A stretch of DNA of 64,000 nt, taken from Prorocentrum cordatum (taxonomy: Eukaryota; Sar; Dinophyceae; Prorocentrales; Prorocentraceae). The notes beneath the pieces are model-generated. The model made no database searches and was not told the DNA's origin. It worked only from the letters and a program-made list of their open reading frames with translations. Numbering within the stretch: position 1 is the first letter of the stretch; each line of letters opens with the position of its first letter. The stretch covers positions 152,001-216,000 of the forward strand of contig CAUYUJ010017659.1 in the NCBI GenBank assembly GCA_963575745.1, written 5' to 3'. The position numbers and the translations under genes are program-made. This document shows positions 31,965 through 42,942 of the stretch, in pieces.

Positions 31965-33010
31965 GACAATGAAAAGAGGACCATGTCCAGGCGATCCAAA
32001 ACATGGATCAAGGGGGCGTGGATCAGCGACGGGTCCCGTTTCCATGGGAAGTCGCGGATTTCCGCCGCCGAACGGGGCGGCACCGGCCGCATTTTGGGGA
32101 GGGCACCTCCCCCGATCCATGGATCTGGCGACCGCGAATCCACGGATCGTTAATCCATTTGTGCGCGCCCCCGACATGTTGGGCTCAGGAGGCCTTTTGG
32201 TTTTTTGGGGGCAGCGGCTCGAGCTTTATAGGTCGGGGGACCTGTGCGTGGCCAGGGCTCGGCGCGGCCAGGAAAGCCCCCCTCGGTCCTCATCTCGCGT
32301 TTCCCATGGCAGCATCCAGTCGGGCGTGTCCCTCTACAGGAGGAATATTCAAAAATAGTTAAAAAGCGGATTCTGTGGAAGGAGGCCAGGCCGCGCCCCC
32401 ATGAAGGCGAGGCAATACTCGCATCTGCTTTGCAGCGCCCGTGGCCAGGCTAGCAATAGAGAGGGGACGAGTTCAGACGACGCATTCAGACGGACCCCCC
32501 CCCCAACCAGCGCAAATTCCAGAGGGTGTCATCCTCGGAGATTGCTGAATGGGTTGCGAGAGGGAAACTGGTCGTTCCTCCCGGTCTCTCCAGTGGACCC
32601 TTGGGCAGTCGGCTCTGTGCGCTTTGGCCCAGCCTACGATCCTGCATGCCAATTCGGGGGGCGAGGAGCGGGAGCTGGGAGGAGCTTGAGCTGGCATGGG
32701 GCCGCCTGGGTTTGCGCTCAGCAGATGCTCGGTTCCGTTCCGCGGAGCTGCTTTCGGCTTGCTGCCCACACGGTCGGGGCAGAGCGTCAGAGGAGGAGAA
32801 GGTACCCATACCGCTACCCTTCCCTCGATTTCCCCTTGTGGGGGCCTGGTGGGTGGCCCTCGTCACTACCGCTGGATTCGCTTCGAAATCCTGGCTTGAA
32901 CGCACCTCAGGGGAGGTCCAGGGCGTGGTGGTATCGGTACCCTTTTGGTCTCCCCCAAAGGCAGGGAGGTCTGTACGTGTGGACGTTTTGGTGCACGAGC
33001 CTCCCCCAGC
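31965..33010. other. no supported gene
   Basis: ORFs up to 252 codons overlap on both strands with no domain or splice logic. A few small inverted phrases around GGATCCATG occur but nothing assignable. Confidence 0.4.
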
Positions 33011-33014
33011 CCCC

Positions 33015-33205
33015 GAAACAAGCACATGGGGCGGTCCAGAGAAAAGCCCCGCACTCGAGGGTCGAAGGAATGGGCATTCCTTCCTCGGCGGAAGGCGGCG
33101 GAAGTGAAACGAGGCCGCCTCCGTCGGCGGAAGCCGGCGGAAGTAAGCATGCGCCCTAAGAGATTGCACCAGTTTTTTGTTCAGGATTTCGGTAATTTGC
33201 CATGT
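33015..33205. repeat. dispersed repeat with CGGCGGAAG motifs, copy 1
   Basis: Landmarks in order: CACATGGGGCGGTCCA, GTCGAAGGA, GGAAGTGAAACGAGGCCGCC, CATGCGCCC, AAGAGAT, TTCAGGAT, GCCATG. The same order occurs at 34310-34535. Confidence 0.85.
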
Positions 33206-33516
33206 TGACGTTTTGGCGCATGACCCCCCCAAAAATAAACATGTTACCCCGCCGAACAGAAAGTAGTGGCTGAGTGTCGGGAGGATAGTGCCCGTGCAAT
33301 CCCCAACTCATTCACGGGCCATTCACCGTCCGGCGCGTGGGTAGGAATTCAGGACGTGAGCGATCACAAACCGAGAATTGAATGCCGCGCGGGCTGAACA
33401 GAACAAGAAGAGGAGAAGGAGAAGGAGACGGAGCAGGACCCGTACATTCCTGTCCAGACCTACGCACGTTACATCGACTGGATTTCGAGTCCGCTGTTGG
33501 ATCTTGAAGTCAGCGC

Positions 33517-33710
33517 GATCCTTCGGAGAGGCACAGTCTCCGCATTCGCTTTGCATGCTGAACGTGCGACAGCTGGCCTGTTCTTCTGTGGTGATGCGTT
33601 CCTTGCTTGCGGCTCGGTCGATTTCCAGCCGACCTCTGGCGTTTCCATGGTCGGTTCGATCCGATGTGGATTGCCGACTCGATGTTGGGGCCGCTTGGCC
33701 TGGACATCCA
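33517..33710. repeat. duplicated segment, copy 1
   Basis: Starts GATCCTTCGGAGAGGCACAG and ends TTGGGGCCGCTTGGCCTGGA. Matches 33842-34010 in the same orientation. Confidence 0.85.
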
Positions 33711-33841
33711 CAGTGCATGCCCCAGCTCACCACAGCTTGTCGTCCTCTCTTCTTCTCATCCTCTCTTCTCACTTCCTATATTTCCTCATTCTTGCCTCCA
33801 CCCCCTGCTCTTCCTACCTGGTCCCGAACCTGCTACAAGCC

Positions 33842-34010
33842 AGCGTGATCCTTCGGAGAGGCACAGCCTCTGCATTCGCTTTGCAAGCTGAGCGTGTGCC
33901 AACCGTCATCTTTCCTGTAGCTGGGGGTGCGTTTCTTGTTGCTGCTCGGCCGATTCCTGGCCGACGTGTGCCGACTCGGTGTTGGGGCCGCTTGGCCTGG
34001 ACACATGTTG
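33842..34010. repeat. duplicated segment, copy 2
   Basis: Second copy about 325 bp downstream. The two copies are separated by a CTCCTCTTCTT-rich stretch, and the second copy has lost roughly 25 bases. Confidence 0.85.
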
Positions 34011-34309
34011 CATCTCAAACCACGGTGCACGCCAGAGGTCGTTGCAGCTTGCTGGCCTCGCAGATCAGGTCCGTGCGGCAAGATGGCTCTGGACATGCTT
34101 TCGCGTCGACGCGGAGAGGGCTGTGAGTTTTCCCTGGCGGGGTTCGTTCGCGCGGGCTGTGCTATGCCCAGAATTGTTGTCGCTGAAGCTGCCTGGTGGA
34201 GTGCCAAGTACTCCCCGCGACGATCCCCTAAACCCCGGCCTTCGTTTCATCACAGCGCCATGAGCTGCGCTAGATCCGAATCGCGCGCGTGGTTGTTAGT
34301 ACGCCTTCT

Positions 34310-34535
34310 AATATCAATATGTGGGGCGTTCCAAAAAGGACCTTGCCTTCGAGGACCGAAGGAGTTGTCATCTCTTCCGCCGCGGAATGCGGAGGAAGGT
34401 CGGCGGAAGTAAAACGAGGCCGCCTCCGCCAGCGGACGCCGGAGGAAGGGCGGTGGAAGGTGGCGGAAGTATGCAATGCGCCCCCAAGAGATGAACACAT
34501 TGTTTGGTTCAGGATGTCTGAAATCCCCCATGCAG
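34310..34535. repeat. dispersed repeat with CGGCGGAAG motifs, copy 2
   Basis: Homologous to 33015-33205, slightly longer because of extra CGGAGGAAG units. Confidence 0.85.
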
Positions 34536-34547
34536 TGTTGTATGCAC

Positions 34548-34765
34548 ATGTCTATATATATATGTATATATATATCTGTATATATATAGGTGTGTGTGTG
34601 TTACGTACGTATGTAGACATGTAAGCATACATATGTATCTGCATCCACACTTGCATTTATATGTAGAGATCAATGTTCCTATACCTGTGTCTATACCAAA
34701 ACCTACACCTGTACACACACACTTATATACATCTATATATATATATATAGATGCACATCTAAATG
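34548..34765. repeat. TATA/TACA microsatellite region
   Basis: TATATATGTATATA, then ACATGTAAGCATAC-type and TATATATATA blocks, strongly AT-rich in a GC-rich neighbourhood. Confidence 0.9.
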
Positions 34766-34859
34766 TATATGTATAGCTCGTATCTCTTGGGACCACGGTC
34801 CCAGGCCCATGGGCTAGGATACCCTTCCGGGTTCCCACGACTGCGGGGGAATCGTATTT

Positions 34860-35230
34860 TTTGATCCCTCTGGGGCCCTCCCCAGGCCCTGGCAAAGGGC
34901 TTCAAGAGGCCGCAAGAGCCTTCGAGACCCGCCCGCGCGTTCCCAGAGGGCTCCAAGAATCCGCAGGATAGCCCAAGTGCCCGCCGATCTTTCCCAATCC
35001 GACGATTCCAAGGAGGACCCAAGAGGCTCCAGGACGGCCTCAAGACAGCTTCGATGGGTCTCGAAGGATTCCCCAACGGAGAAGGATGCCTTTTGGTTGT
35101 CTGACTTTGTTGGGTGCTTTTTTCCAATGCCATGAGGGCTTCAGCGGAGCCTAAGGAGCGGCCAGAAGCGCGCCAAGAGGGCCCCAGGAGGACCAAAGAG
35201 GGCATCCGTTGGAGCCTCACCAAAAACGGC
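34860..35230. repeat. phased TTGG array 7, opposite orientation
   Basis: CAAGAG/CCAAGA blocks about 10-11 bases apart, more decayed than the others. Confidence 0.65.
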
Positions 35231-35539
35231 AAGACGTACCAAGATCGGCCCGAGATTTCTACATTCAACATCTTGCTATTGTACCGTATGTTTCTCGCCG
35301 GCTGCCAGCAGGCCGGGCACCAGCTCCGCCGCAAAGTCTCTTCTTGTAGAGGGGTGCGGTCATGTCTGAGGCAATGACGCTTTAACATCTTAGGGATAGC
35401 ATTCGCCTGTAGCAAACACTTAACTGCCGAATCATACCTTACCTGTAGCAAGCGCTGTTGAGGATCATGCCTGCGGCAATCAGCTAAAGCAGCAAGATAA
35501 GATAGATCGCCACGATATGTTTCAAGAGGAATCCGAGAC

Positions 35540-36005
35540 GGCCACAGGAGAGCCAAGAGAGGTCTTGGGGATTTCTTTGAGCTCTCTTGGGGGCCCTCTT
35601 TGGGCCACTTTAGAGGACATCGTTTAGAAAAGGGGAGGGGGTTTGACTACCCTGTCCCTCTGGAGCCCGAACATTGGCTTATTGGGCGCTCTTGGCGCCG
35701 TTTTGGAGCCCTCATGGGACCCTCGTGGGGCTTTCTTAGGCAGTCGGGTAGTCATCTCCAGGCCTCACAGCCCATCGGAAGCGGAAAGGGAAAGGCAAGA
35801 AGGCAAATTACATTCCATACCTTTAGATGTTGGAGGGATTTGGCACGGGTTCGGGCCTCTCGAGGCCGCATTTGGGAGACCCCGTGGCCGCTTGGAGCCG
35901 TTTTCGGGCGGTCTCGCTGCCTCTTGGATGCATTTTGGAGGCCATCTGGATCTCATCTTGGGCTCGCTGAGGCCATCTTGGAGCCATCTTAGGCCATCTT
36001 GGACG
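35540..36005. repeat. phased TTGG array 8
   Basis: TCTTGGG, TTTTGGAG and TCTCGAGG blocks in the plus sense, with a non-repetitive stretch at 35800-35850 in the position of the core. Confidence 0.65.
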
Positions 36006-36009
36006 CTTT

Positions 36010-36940
36010 TGCCGCAAGAGGGTCAAGCTACCCACAACCCACCAGCCGTCTCGCTCATTCCCACCGGCCCACGCGGCACGCGAAAGTGCACCGGAGTCTC
36101 AGCACACACAGCGGTCCCAATCGGATGGGCAGCCACATGACACCAGTGCAGACGCCATGTGCGCAACTTTGGCGAGGTGCTCCCCGCGTGCCCAGGGGCC
36201 CATGCGTGCCAGGCGCGCCAAGTGCGCCAGATGCACCGCGTGCTCCGCGTGCACCAAGTGTACCACGTGTGCTCGGCGCACACAGCGTGTGCCAGGTGCG
36301 CCAACGCACGTGGCAGCACACATCAGGCAACACGTCGAACCCCCCACCGCCATCCTTGCCAAAGACATGCGCCAAGAGAGCGGCTAGGTGGCCATCGCGG
36401 TGTATGAAAAGTGCACCCGCAATCGCTGTACTGTTTTCTTGAGAGGGATGGTGTGCTTGCGCGCACTTTGCAATCTGCTACCCCCTTCACACCGTCCTTA
36501 TCAAAAACAATTCAAAGTGACAGCGAGGAGCGTGCGCATGGTCAATATTTTGCCGCAAAGTGTACTTTGTGTTTTTATTTACCGGGATGTGCGAGGGGGG
36601 TGTTGGCATGGGTTCGGCTCGCCGGCGGGTCGACTGGGCGAGAGGGTGATCATTAAGAAACGCAGAAATCAAGTTGCCCCCGAAGTACGGCCGTTTATCT
36701 GGACCATGGAGGTGTACGGAGGGGGGAGAAGTAATTGATAGTTCCTTGGGTGTTCTATGCATCCATGGCACCAGTCTCATGTGGGGTGCAACGCCCTCTG
36801 TTAATTCATGTGTGCGGGTGTGTGTCGGCGATGTGGTTTGTCTCTCGAGTTCCGTTTGCACGTCTCTATGCAATGCGACCGTTCGGATGAGTATTCAGAA
36901 GGTTGCCGGCGCTGATTAATGTGTGTGTGTCGGTGTGGAC
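36010..36940. other. no supported gene; GTGCGCCA-rich segment
   Basis: Bases 36200-36310 are rich in GTGCGCCA/GTGCACCA units. Otherwise only chance ORFs, and none with a domain. Confidence 0.4.
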
Positions 36941-36951
36941 GGATCCACCAG

Positions 36952-37038
36952 GCCCTCTTCGACGCCGTGGACGACGAGGACGACATGGACCAGCTCGTGG
37001 AGGCTCTGCGAGCCTCGGCGCCAACGCTCCCCATCCCG
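36952..37038 (+). CDS. possible exon, acidic helix
   Basis: After ATCCACCAG the frame reads ALFDAVDDEDDMDQLVEALR and ASAPTLPIPPPS, an acidic segment followed by a Pro-rich tail. The acceptor has only a GT-rich rather than pyrimidine tract, and no donor is clear; the end given is where the text stops looking protein-like. Unknown function. Confidence 0.3.
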
Positions 37039-37059
37039 CCCCCCTCCTCCCTCCCAGCA

Positions 37060-38715
37060 GCAAGCTTAACGCTCCTATTGGGCCGAGCTCGTCTCTGGCC
37101 GACATGAATCGCGGAGAGTCAGAGCGGAACAAGCCGGCAGGAAGCGAGGCCCCCATCTTTTTGACCCCCACAGAGGCCACGCCGCGGCATGAATGATGAT
37201 GTCAGGTCTGCGAGGTGGAAGGCAAGAAGCAACCAGATCGATGAGTTTGACGAGACTGTTCGCACTGGTGCGTTCTCGACCCATTCTCTAGGATACGAAC
37301 CCTGGGAGGTTAAATTCAGCATCGGCGCTGCTACATGCGTGGTCGAAGACTGGCCCCAACCTGCATAGCCCGGCTTGTCCCTGCCAAATCTAGCCGAATC
37401 ATGCTTTATCTCTGGCTCACTTCTGGGCTCCATCTGGGCTGATCTGGCTTCATGGTCGCTTCAGTGGGCTGAGCAGCTTGTAGTTGTACAGGGGCCCGCC
37501 ATCCTGAGCGAAGAGGAGATAACCGCTGGGCCGAGGGGACCGCCCCTGGCGCCGCACCAGAGACCGTGGAAGATGTCGCAGTACCCTGCATCCTTCCCCT
37601 TCGGCCCATCCTTGGCTGATCTTGGCCGCTTTCGCTGGCCGCGCCCCACTCGCAAAGTGTCGGCATGGCTTTCCGAGGCCCTTGCATCGTTATCGTGCTC
37701 CCACATTTTACGAGATGGTTATACCTTCCCCGTTGGCACACATTCACTCTCTTGTTAGGCTGTGCATAGCCCTCAGGGCGCACTTTCTTGGGAACATCCC
37801 GACTTACAGTGCGGGCTCTGTCCCCCAGCGGGTCGGAATGAACATCTCGGCTCTCTGTCTCTGCTGACCGACCTATATTCACAGGTTAGCAGTCGTTTTA
37901 GATTTGCCCTGGGGAGTTCTCTTCCTTTTCGTAGGGGCTCTCATGCCACCCTCCCATGCTTCATGTATGTATGTATTTCTGCTTGTGCACCATCAGGTCG
38001 CCGCATCCGTATGTATATATATGTGTGTGTGTGTTGCGTTGCTGTACGTGTGGGGGCCCCTCGCATCGTCGCCTAGCCCTTCGTTTCTGTTGGAACGGTA
38101 TCGCTGCAGAGCAGTCCTGACTTGCAAGCACGTGAGCATAGGCGAGGATTAAGTCTGAGGCTCAGGCACCCGTGTCCCCAGGCTCTTGGCAGCCGTCACA
38201 GGTGCGCGCACGAGGTTCAGGTTCGCATGCAAAATGCTTCCCGCCTGTCTTCGAGGTTTGGCCAGGTTCAGGAATGCAGAGTGCTGCGCAGACAAGGGCG
38301 TATGAGGTTCAGGCCAGGGTCGTTGACGCGAGGACACCGTCGTGGAATAGTGTTGCCAGAGTATTGAAGCGCCCGGCAGTCGGGTGCAGCGTTTCCCTTA
38401 ACAGCGTTTGCACTTATGGTGTGGGTGGCGGCCTGGCAGCTCCTTGCTCGCCGTCGCCGCCCCGTCGCCGCATCGTCGCCGCCCATCGTCTGGGCCTGGG
38501 TGACGATCCTGCGGCTCGGTGCTCGCCGTCGCCGCCCCGTCGCCGCCCAGACTCGCTTTAAAATAAACATTCCCCAAGCAGAGCTTGCCTCTGTAGGGGT
38601 CCTAGCGGATTCATCTGGTTAGGTGAGGTGGGGCGCCGATCTCGGCGGCACGCCCGGGTGGGTGCCCCTTTCAGGTTCGCCGCCGATTTTCACGGTGCCC
38701 GGGTGCCCGAGTGTT
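37060..38715. other. no supported gene; dispersed repeat at 37295-37450
   Basis: Bases 37295-37450 match 19405-19530. A CTCGCCGTCGCCGCC block is duplicated at 38447-38475 and 38520-38550. ORFs are short and unremarkable. Confidence 0.45.
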
Positions 38716-38721
38716 GTTTTA

Positions 38722-39002
38722 CAGCCCTGTAGCCCTGTAGACCTCTTGCATTGTTGCCCTATGGCCTTATAGCTCAATAGCCTTATAGTCCTACAGCCCC
38801 ATAGCCTTATAGCCCTACAGCCGTATGCCCTATAGCCCTATCGCTCTATAACCCTATAGCCTTCTAGCGTTATAGCCTTATTACCCTATAGCCCTACAGC
38901 CCTATAGCTCTACATGCCTATAGCCCTATAGCCCGACAGCCTTATAGCCCTATGGTCCTATAGCCGTGTAGCCCCATAGCCCCATGTCCTTATAGCCCTA
39001 AA
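38722..39002. repeat. degenerate decamer array CCTATAGCCC
   Basis: About 28 units of roughly 10 bases, each close to CCTATAGCCC or CCTTATAGCC, with scattered substitutions. TATAG repeats about once per helical turn. Confidence 0.92.
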
Positions 39003-39299
39003 CAGATGACGATTGCGGTTTGTCTCTGGTATCATTTAAAGCTCCACCCCGGGAATTATCAACACCCCGGGGGTGCTGCAATTCACAGTCGATTCAGCCC
39101 CATCATTGTTTAAATGAATTCATACCACCCTTGTCGAATCGTTCTATGCGCGCACACTTGTGAATCACAAGTCAGACATATTCAAAAACCTTTTGCAACA
39201 TAACTGAACAAAGTCCGCATGCGCGCGGCGTCACGCGCAAATGCCGACATTCATCCATCTCTTCTTAATATGGTGTCTCGTCTATGGTTTTACAAATTC

Positions 39300-39790
39300 G
39301 TTCATTCGAATCAGAAATTCACACCATCTTAGGCAGTCCTGTCAAATAGTGTTATTCGCGCGTGCGGGCCACTCGTGCTCGTCGACCGCGCGAGCGTATG
39401 CCGAAATCTTCCCAAACCTTCAGACGCGAGGACACCATCATCGTCATCGGCCCGATCAGCATCGGAGCAGTCATTGCCCTTACCGTCGTCCTTGTCACCA
39501 TTGCCAACAACATCGATACTATAATTGTCCTGGCCGGTGTCGGCGTCGCCATGTTACCGCGCCCGCCCAAGTCACCGACTCGTACTGACTGCCCGCGCCT
39601 CAGCGCGGCCTGCGAGACACGGTGAGAAATGCCCCGCGGTCAGCGCCACCGCGGCCGCGTCGGTCGCGCCAGACTAGCTGGCCGCTTTGCGCGCGAGCCT
39701 GTGCGCGTCAACGCGGCCGCAGCGATGCACCAGCCAGCGCCAAGCAGCCATCGCAATCGCCGCCGCATGGGTTTTGGAAACCAAGCTGCG
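39300..39790. repeat. diverged direct repeat outside the 16-kb unit, left copy
   Basis: Bases 39640-39790 match 57035-57175 closely in the same orientation (CCGCGGCCGCGTCGG, GCGCGAGCCT, CGGCCGCAGCGATGCA, CGCCGCATGGGTTTTG). The preceding 240 bases match more loosely. Offset between the copies is about 17.4 kb. Confidence 0.85.
39398..39625 (+). CDS. small hydrophobic ORF, left paralogue
   Basis: Seventy-five codons from an ATG that is conserved in the copy at 56834. It reads MPKSSQTFRREDTIIVIGP, then a hydrophobic segment with SIGAVIALTVVLVTIAN and DTIIVLAGVGVAM, consistent with one or two membrane spans. The right copy shares the start, an Arg-rich lead and IIV-x-G-x-I-x-IGAVI. Conservation of reading frame between diverged DNA copies is the only argument for coding. 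It may be a passenger ORF of a repeat. Confidence 0.35.
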   Translation: MPKSSQTFRREDTIIVIGPISIGAVIALTVVLVTIANNIDTIIVLAGVGVAMLPRPPKSPTRTDCPRLSAACETR

Positions 39791-40216
39791 GTGGGTGGGT
39801 GGGATGTTTGCGCGAGCGTGGGAGGTGGGCACGCGCGAGGCAGTCAAAGTCAAATGCACCACGTAGATTGCACCACAGCGGTTCGCCTCTTCTCAAACAT
39901 CAGTAGCGCCCACCAGCACCCCGAACGCGGGATTATCGATCCCCCTGGGGATGTGAAGTTTACACACGTCCGTGTCCCATTCTTTAACCAGAATATGAGT
40001 TCATAGGGCCCCAGACGAACAGGGCTCGATTCCCTCCCCCATCCTTTGCGAAAAACAGAATGAGCGCTCATCGTTACCCCAAACATCACCAGTTCCAGCA
40101 AAGCTTCTGCAACAATCGGGACGAAACGCACTCGCGTGCGTCGTCGCGAGTGCTTGCAGCAATCTTTCGAAAAAACATACAAACAACACGGTGTTTTGCA
40201 GCACGAGTTCGATTAT

Positions 40217-40320
40217 ATAATCCAATAGCCCTTATAACGGCGACGATGGAACACAGTGCCGGGGAACTGCTTTGAACATCACCAGTCGTTCAAAGCAGTG
40301 CCCCGGCACTGCTTTGAACG
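40217..40320 (+). repeat. left terminal inverted repeat
   Basis: Structure from the outside in: the 22-base terminal box, a GGCGACGAT box, an imperfect hairpin (40253-40276), a short spacer and a perfect hairpin (40287-40320). Relative to the right end it lacks about 8 bases after the terminal box and has substitutions in the first hairpin. Confidence 0.85.
40287..40320. repeat. 34-bp hairpin, left
   Basis: Arms CGTTCAAAGCAGTGCC and its complement around CC. Same core at 48361-48410, 56540-56573 and 56574-56602. Confidence 0.95.
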
Positions 40321-40439
40321 ATGCGGAAATGCGATCAGCAGGAGCCTTCGTCTGTTCCTTCTCCTCTTCTCGTCGCTGTATGCTCTTCCTTGTCCTCCCT
40401 CCTCCCCCGTTCCCTCTCTAATTAATTACCTCGTTCTCC

Positions 40440-40800
40440 CAGTCTCACGCGCACTCTTCCTCCCCCCTCTCCTCCTCCTCTTCCTGCTTCTCCTCCTCGT
40501 CCTCCTCCTCCTCCGCCTCCTCCCCCTCATTTGTTATATTTCTCCGTCCTTGTCCTCCTGTCCCCGTTCTCCTTCTCCCTCTCCTCCTCCTCCTCCTCCT
40601 CGTCGTCGTCGTCCTCCTCCTCTTCCTCCTCCTCCTCCTCCTCCTCCTCTTCCTCCTCCTCCTCCTCCTCCTCCTCACCTTCTTCCTCCTCCTCCTCCTC
40701 CCCCTTTTCCTCTCCCTCCTCCTCCTCCTTCTCCTCCTCCCCCTTCCCCCTCTTCCTCCTCTGCTATCACTCCTCCATAATTCCTGTCCGCTCCTCCCCT
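40440..40800. repeat. CCT-rich tract
   Basis: About 330 bases of CTC/TCC triplets with CTT and CGT interruptions between the left terminus and the first ORF. ORFs across it are poly-Pro, poly-Ser or poly-Arg. Confidence 0.9.
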
Positions 40801-41110
40801 TCACTGATCTTCCTCTTCGTCATCATCATCCCTTTCGTCGCACGCCTCTTAATCCTCAATCGGTTCCCAATCTTCTCGACTTTCTTGTCATCCGCGTCCT
40901 TGGCTGTTGGAGGGGCCTCAGGAATTCTCAGGGCTCTTGTGTTGCACGCGAAGGCACACCTCCCAGGAACGCATCATCCTCCTCACATTCACCCTCCTCC
41001 TCCTCATCCTCCTCCTCCATGCACGTTCGGCTCAAGCCCGCGCCGACGGTAGGTTTCACGGCGGTTGGGCGGGCTCGCGCCCGCCTCCGCGGCCTGCAGT
41101 CGGGGCAGAG

Positions 41111-42277
41111 ATGCGTGCAGGGTGGGATGACAAAGCGGAAGAGGAAACACGGGCCGCAGTTGCGGATTCTTCAAAGAGCAGCGGCGGCGGTTGGGGAACA
41201 AGTGGGGGTTGGGGCGGCCGCAGTGGCGGATACGGCGGCGGAGGTGACCGCAGTGGCGGCTGGGGCGGCGGAGATTCTCTTGGCGGATGGAGAGGAAAAG
41301 CGCAGGATGGCGGCGACGGAAGTGACCGCAGTCGCGGATGGGAGGGCGGCGGATGGGGCGGCAACGGATGCGAGGGTTGGGGAATGGAGGGCGCCCGCTG
41401 GTGGGACGACGAGGGTGGCTGGTGGAATGCATGGGAAGGTGGCCGCTCGAGTGCCTCGGCAGGTTCTCCTGCCGCGGAGCCCGCGGCCGCAACAGCGGCG
41501 GGCAAAGGAGGCGGTCCCCTGCTTCCCCCAGGGCGCGAAGAACAAGGCGCAGTTGCGCTGTTTCAAATTGTGCGCAATGAGCCGCTGCCAATTTTCAAGT
41601 TGGAATTCTTCGAGAACTTCAGGGCGAACTGGAACGGCAATTATAAGCAGCACAACGCGGCCTTGAAGTGGTTCCGAGACGAGTACGAAGACCGAGAAAA
41701 CCCTTTCGGCAGCCGCACGCCCGTCTTCGGAGGTACCGCAGTTGCGGAGGAAATTTCGAAGATCCTTAAGTACCGCGCAAAGGGGAAGGCGCAGGACAAC
41801 AGGGATTGGGACTGGGACCACACTGTCAAAGTGCCGTGGTCTTGGCTGGAGATGGTCGCGCAGATGGATGGACCTACAATGCTGCGCGTCGTGTGCGGCC
41901 CTGACAATGACCGCAGTCGCGGGTTGGTCCGCTGCGAGTGCCGCCCGTGCCCTAGCAGTCTCGACAACATGAGGCACACGAAAGGGGTGGACAGAGGACA
42001 GGCGCAAAGAATCCCTCTGCCCCAGTGGGATTTCGTCCTCATCCGCGACGACGGCTCGGGCATTCGCGTCCACCCATCCTGGTCTAGCCCGAAGTTCAAC
42101 ACGTATGAGGTGGAGCCGCACTCGCATCCCGTGCGGGGCCCGAGGGCAGGTCTCGGCAAGAGCGATGGCCACGGAACGTTCACGTTCTGGAAGATGCTGC
42201 ACGCCCATCCGAATCCTGGGCGGTTCGACGCGAGCAAGGGGGCGCATCTGCAACCGCGGTGGTCCGCGCAGCCTTGA
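41111..42277 (+). CDS. ORF A: Gly/Trp-rich N-terminus with conserved-looking C-terminal domain, unknown
   Basis: The frame is open from further upstream without a good start; the first in-frame ATG in sensible text is 41111 (MRAGWDDKAEEETRAAVADS), giving 388 residues. Residues 20-110 are Gly-rich with many WG/GW pairs (GGGWGTSGGWGGRSGG, WWDDEGGWWNAWEGG). From about residue 150 the protein is ordinary globular text: LEFFENFRANWNGNYKQ, KWFRDEYEDRENPFG, VKVPWSWLEMVAQMDGP and FTFWKMLHAHPNPG. No family recognised. Dense WG/GW repeats are known as Argonaute-binding platforms in other eukaryotes, but that role is only a possibility here. It ends in TGA with no frame break, unlike most neighbours. 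Five micro-palindromes fall in frame, as Ala-Val-Ala, Arg-Ser-Gly-Gly and similar. Confidence 0.6.
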   Translation: MRAGWDDKAEEETRAAVADSSKSSGGGWGTSGGWGGRSGGYGGGGDRSGGWGGGDSLGGWRGKAQDGGDGSDRSRGWEGGGWGGNGCEGWGMEGARWWDDEGGWWNAWEGGRSSASAGSPAAEPAAATAAGKGGGPLLPPGREEQGAVALFQIVRNEPLPIFKLEFFENFRANWNGNYKQHNAALKWFRDEYEDRENPFGSRTPVFGGTAVAEEISKILKYRAKGKAQDNRDWDWDHTVKVPWSWLEMVAQMDGPTMLRVVCGPDNDRSRGLVRCECRPCPSSLDNMRHTKGVDRGQAQRIPLPQWDFVLIRDDGSGIRVHPSWSSPKFNTYEVEPHSHPVRGPRAGLGKSDGHGTFTFWKMLHAHPNPGRFDASKGAHLQPRWSAQP

Positions 42278-42279
42278 CA

Positions 42280-42942
42280 CCGCAGTTGCGGGATTGCGCA
42301 GCCATGGAACCGCAGTTGCGGAAACCGATCGCGTGACGCCGCGCTCGTTTGACTCACTATGCGCGCTTTCGGCCGCAGTTGCGGCGCTGCCTTCAAGCGA
42401 CTTCATACAGCTTGGCCGCAGTTGCGGCGCTCCCACGACTGACCGCTGTAATTAGGTGCTTCGGGCGCGCATCACCTCCGTTGAAGCACTCGTGACGTTA
42501 AGTAGCGCGGCCGCAGTTGCGGAGACAGGTACTTAAACAGATGGATCCGCAGTTGTTCGTCGTCCTCGTATCCCCTTCCCCGTCGTCCTCGTCGCAGTCT
42601 CCTCCCTCCGCCTTTCCTCCTCGTCGCAGTTCCTTCCGTTGGCCGTAGCCCGCCTCCGTTGGCCGAGTCATTTCCCGTCGTCCTCGTCGCTTTCCCCCCC
42701 GAGGGCCGCAGTTGCGGACTTTGTTGATTCCTCCTCCTCCGTTTCTTGCCCGTCATCCTCGTCGCAGTCCCCTTGCTCCTTTCACCCTCGTCTGAGCTCT
42801 TCGCGCCATCCTCTTCCGTCGCGTCCTCTCCATCCTCCTCTTCGCCTTCCTCGTCCTCATCCCCGCCGTCTCCCTCGTTGCCGTTCCTCTCCCAAGCCGG
42901 CCGCAGTTCCCCCGTCGGACGGGGGCCGCGCGCGGCCACGCC
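42280..42942. other. intergenic gap A-B with six micro-palindromes and a CGTCGTCCTC-type tract
   Basis: Six 12-mers (42280, 42310, 42373, 42416, 42511, 42706) lie between ORFs, showing that the repeat does not depend on coding. Bases 42560-42900 are TCGTCCTC/TTCCTCC-rich and resemble an untranslated leader. Confidence 0.6.

Noticed and set aside
38722-39002. Telomere or subtelomere repeat
   Set aside because: The unit is a degenerate decamer unlike TTTAGGG-type telomere repeats, and unique sequence continues on both sides.
41012-41034. Spliced-leader-like GTTCGGCTCAAG upstream of ORF A
   Set aside because: Only the last eight bases match the leader well (about 13 of 21 overall), too weak to call.
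40907-41110. Upstream extension of ORF A
   Set aside because: The frame is open but starts at TTG in C/T-rich DNA and reads as noise until about 41080; the ATG at 41111 is preferred.
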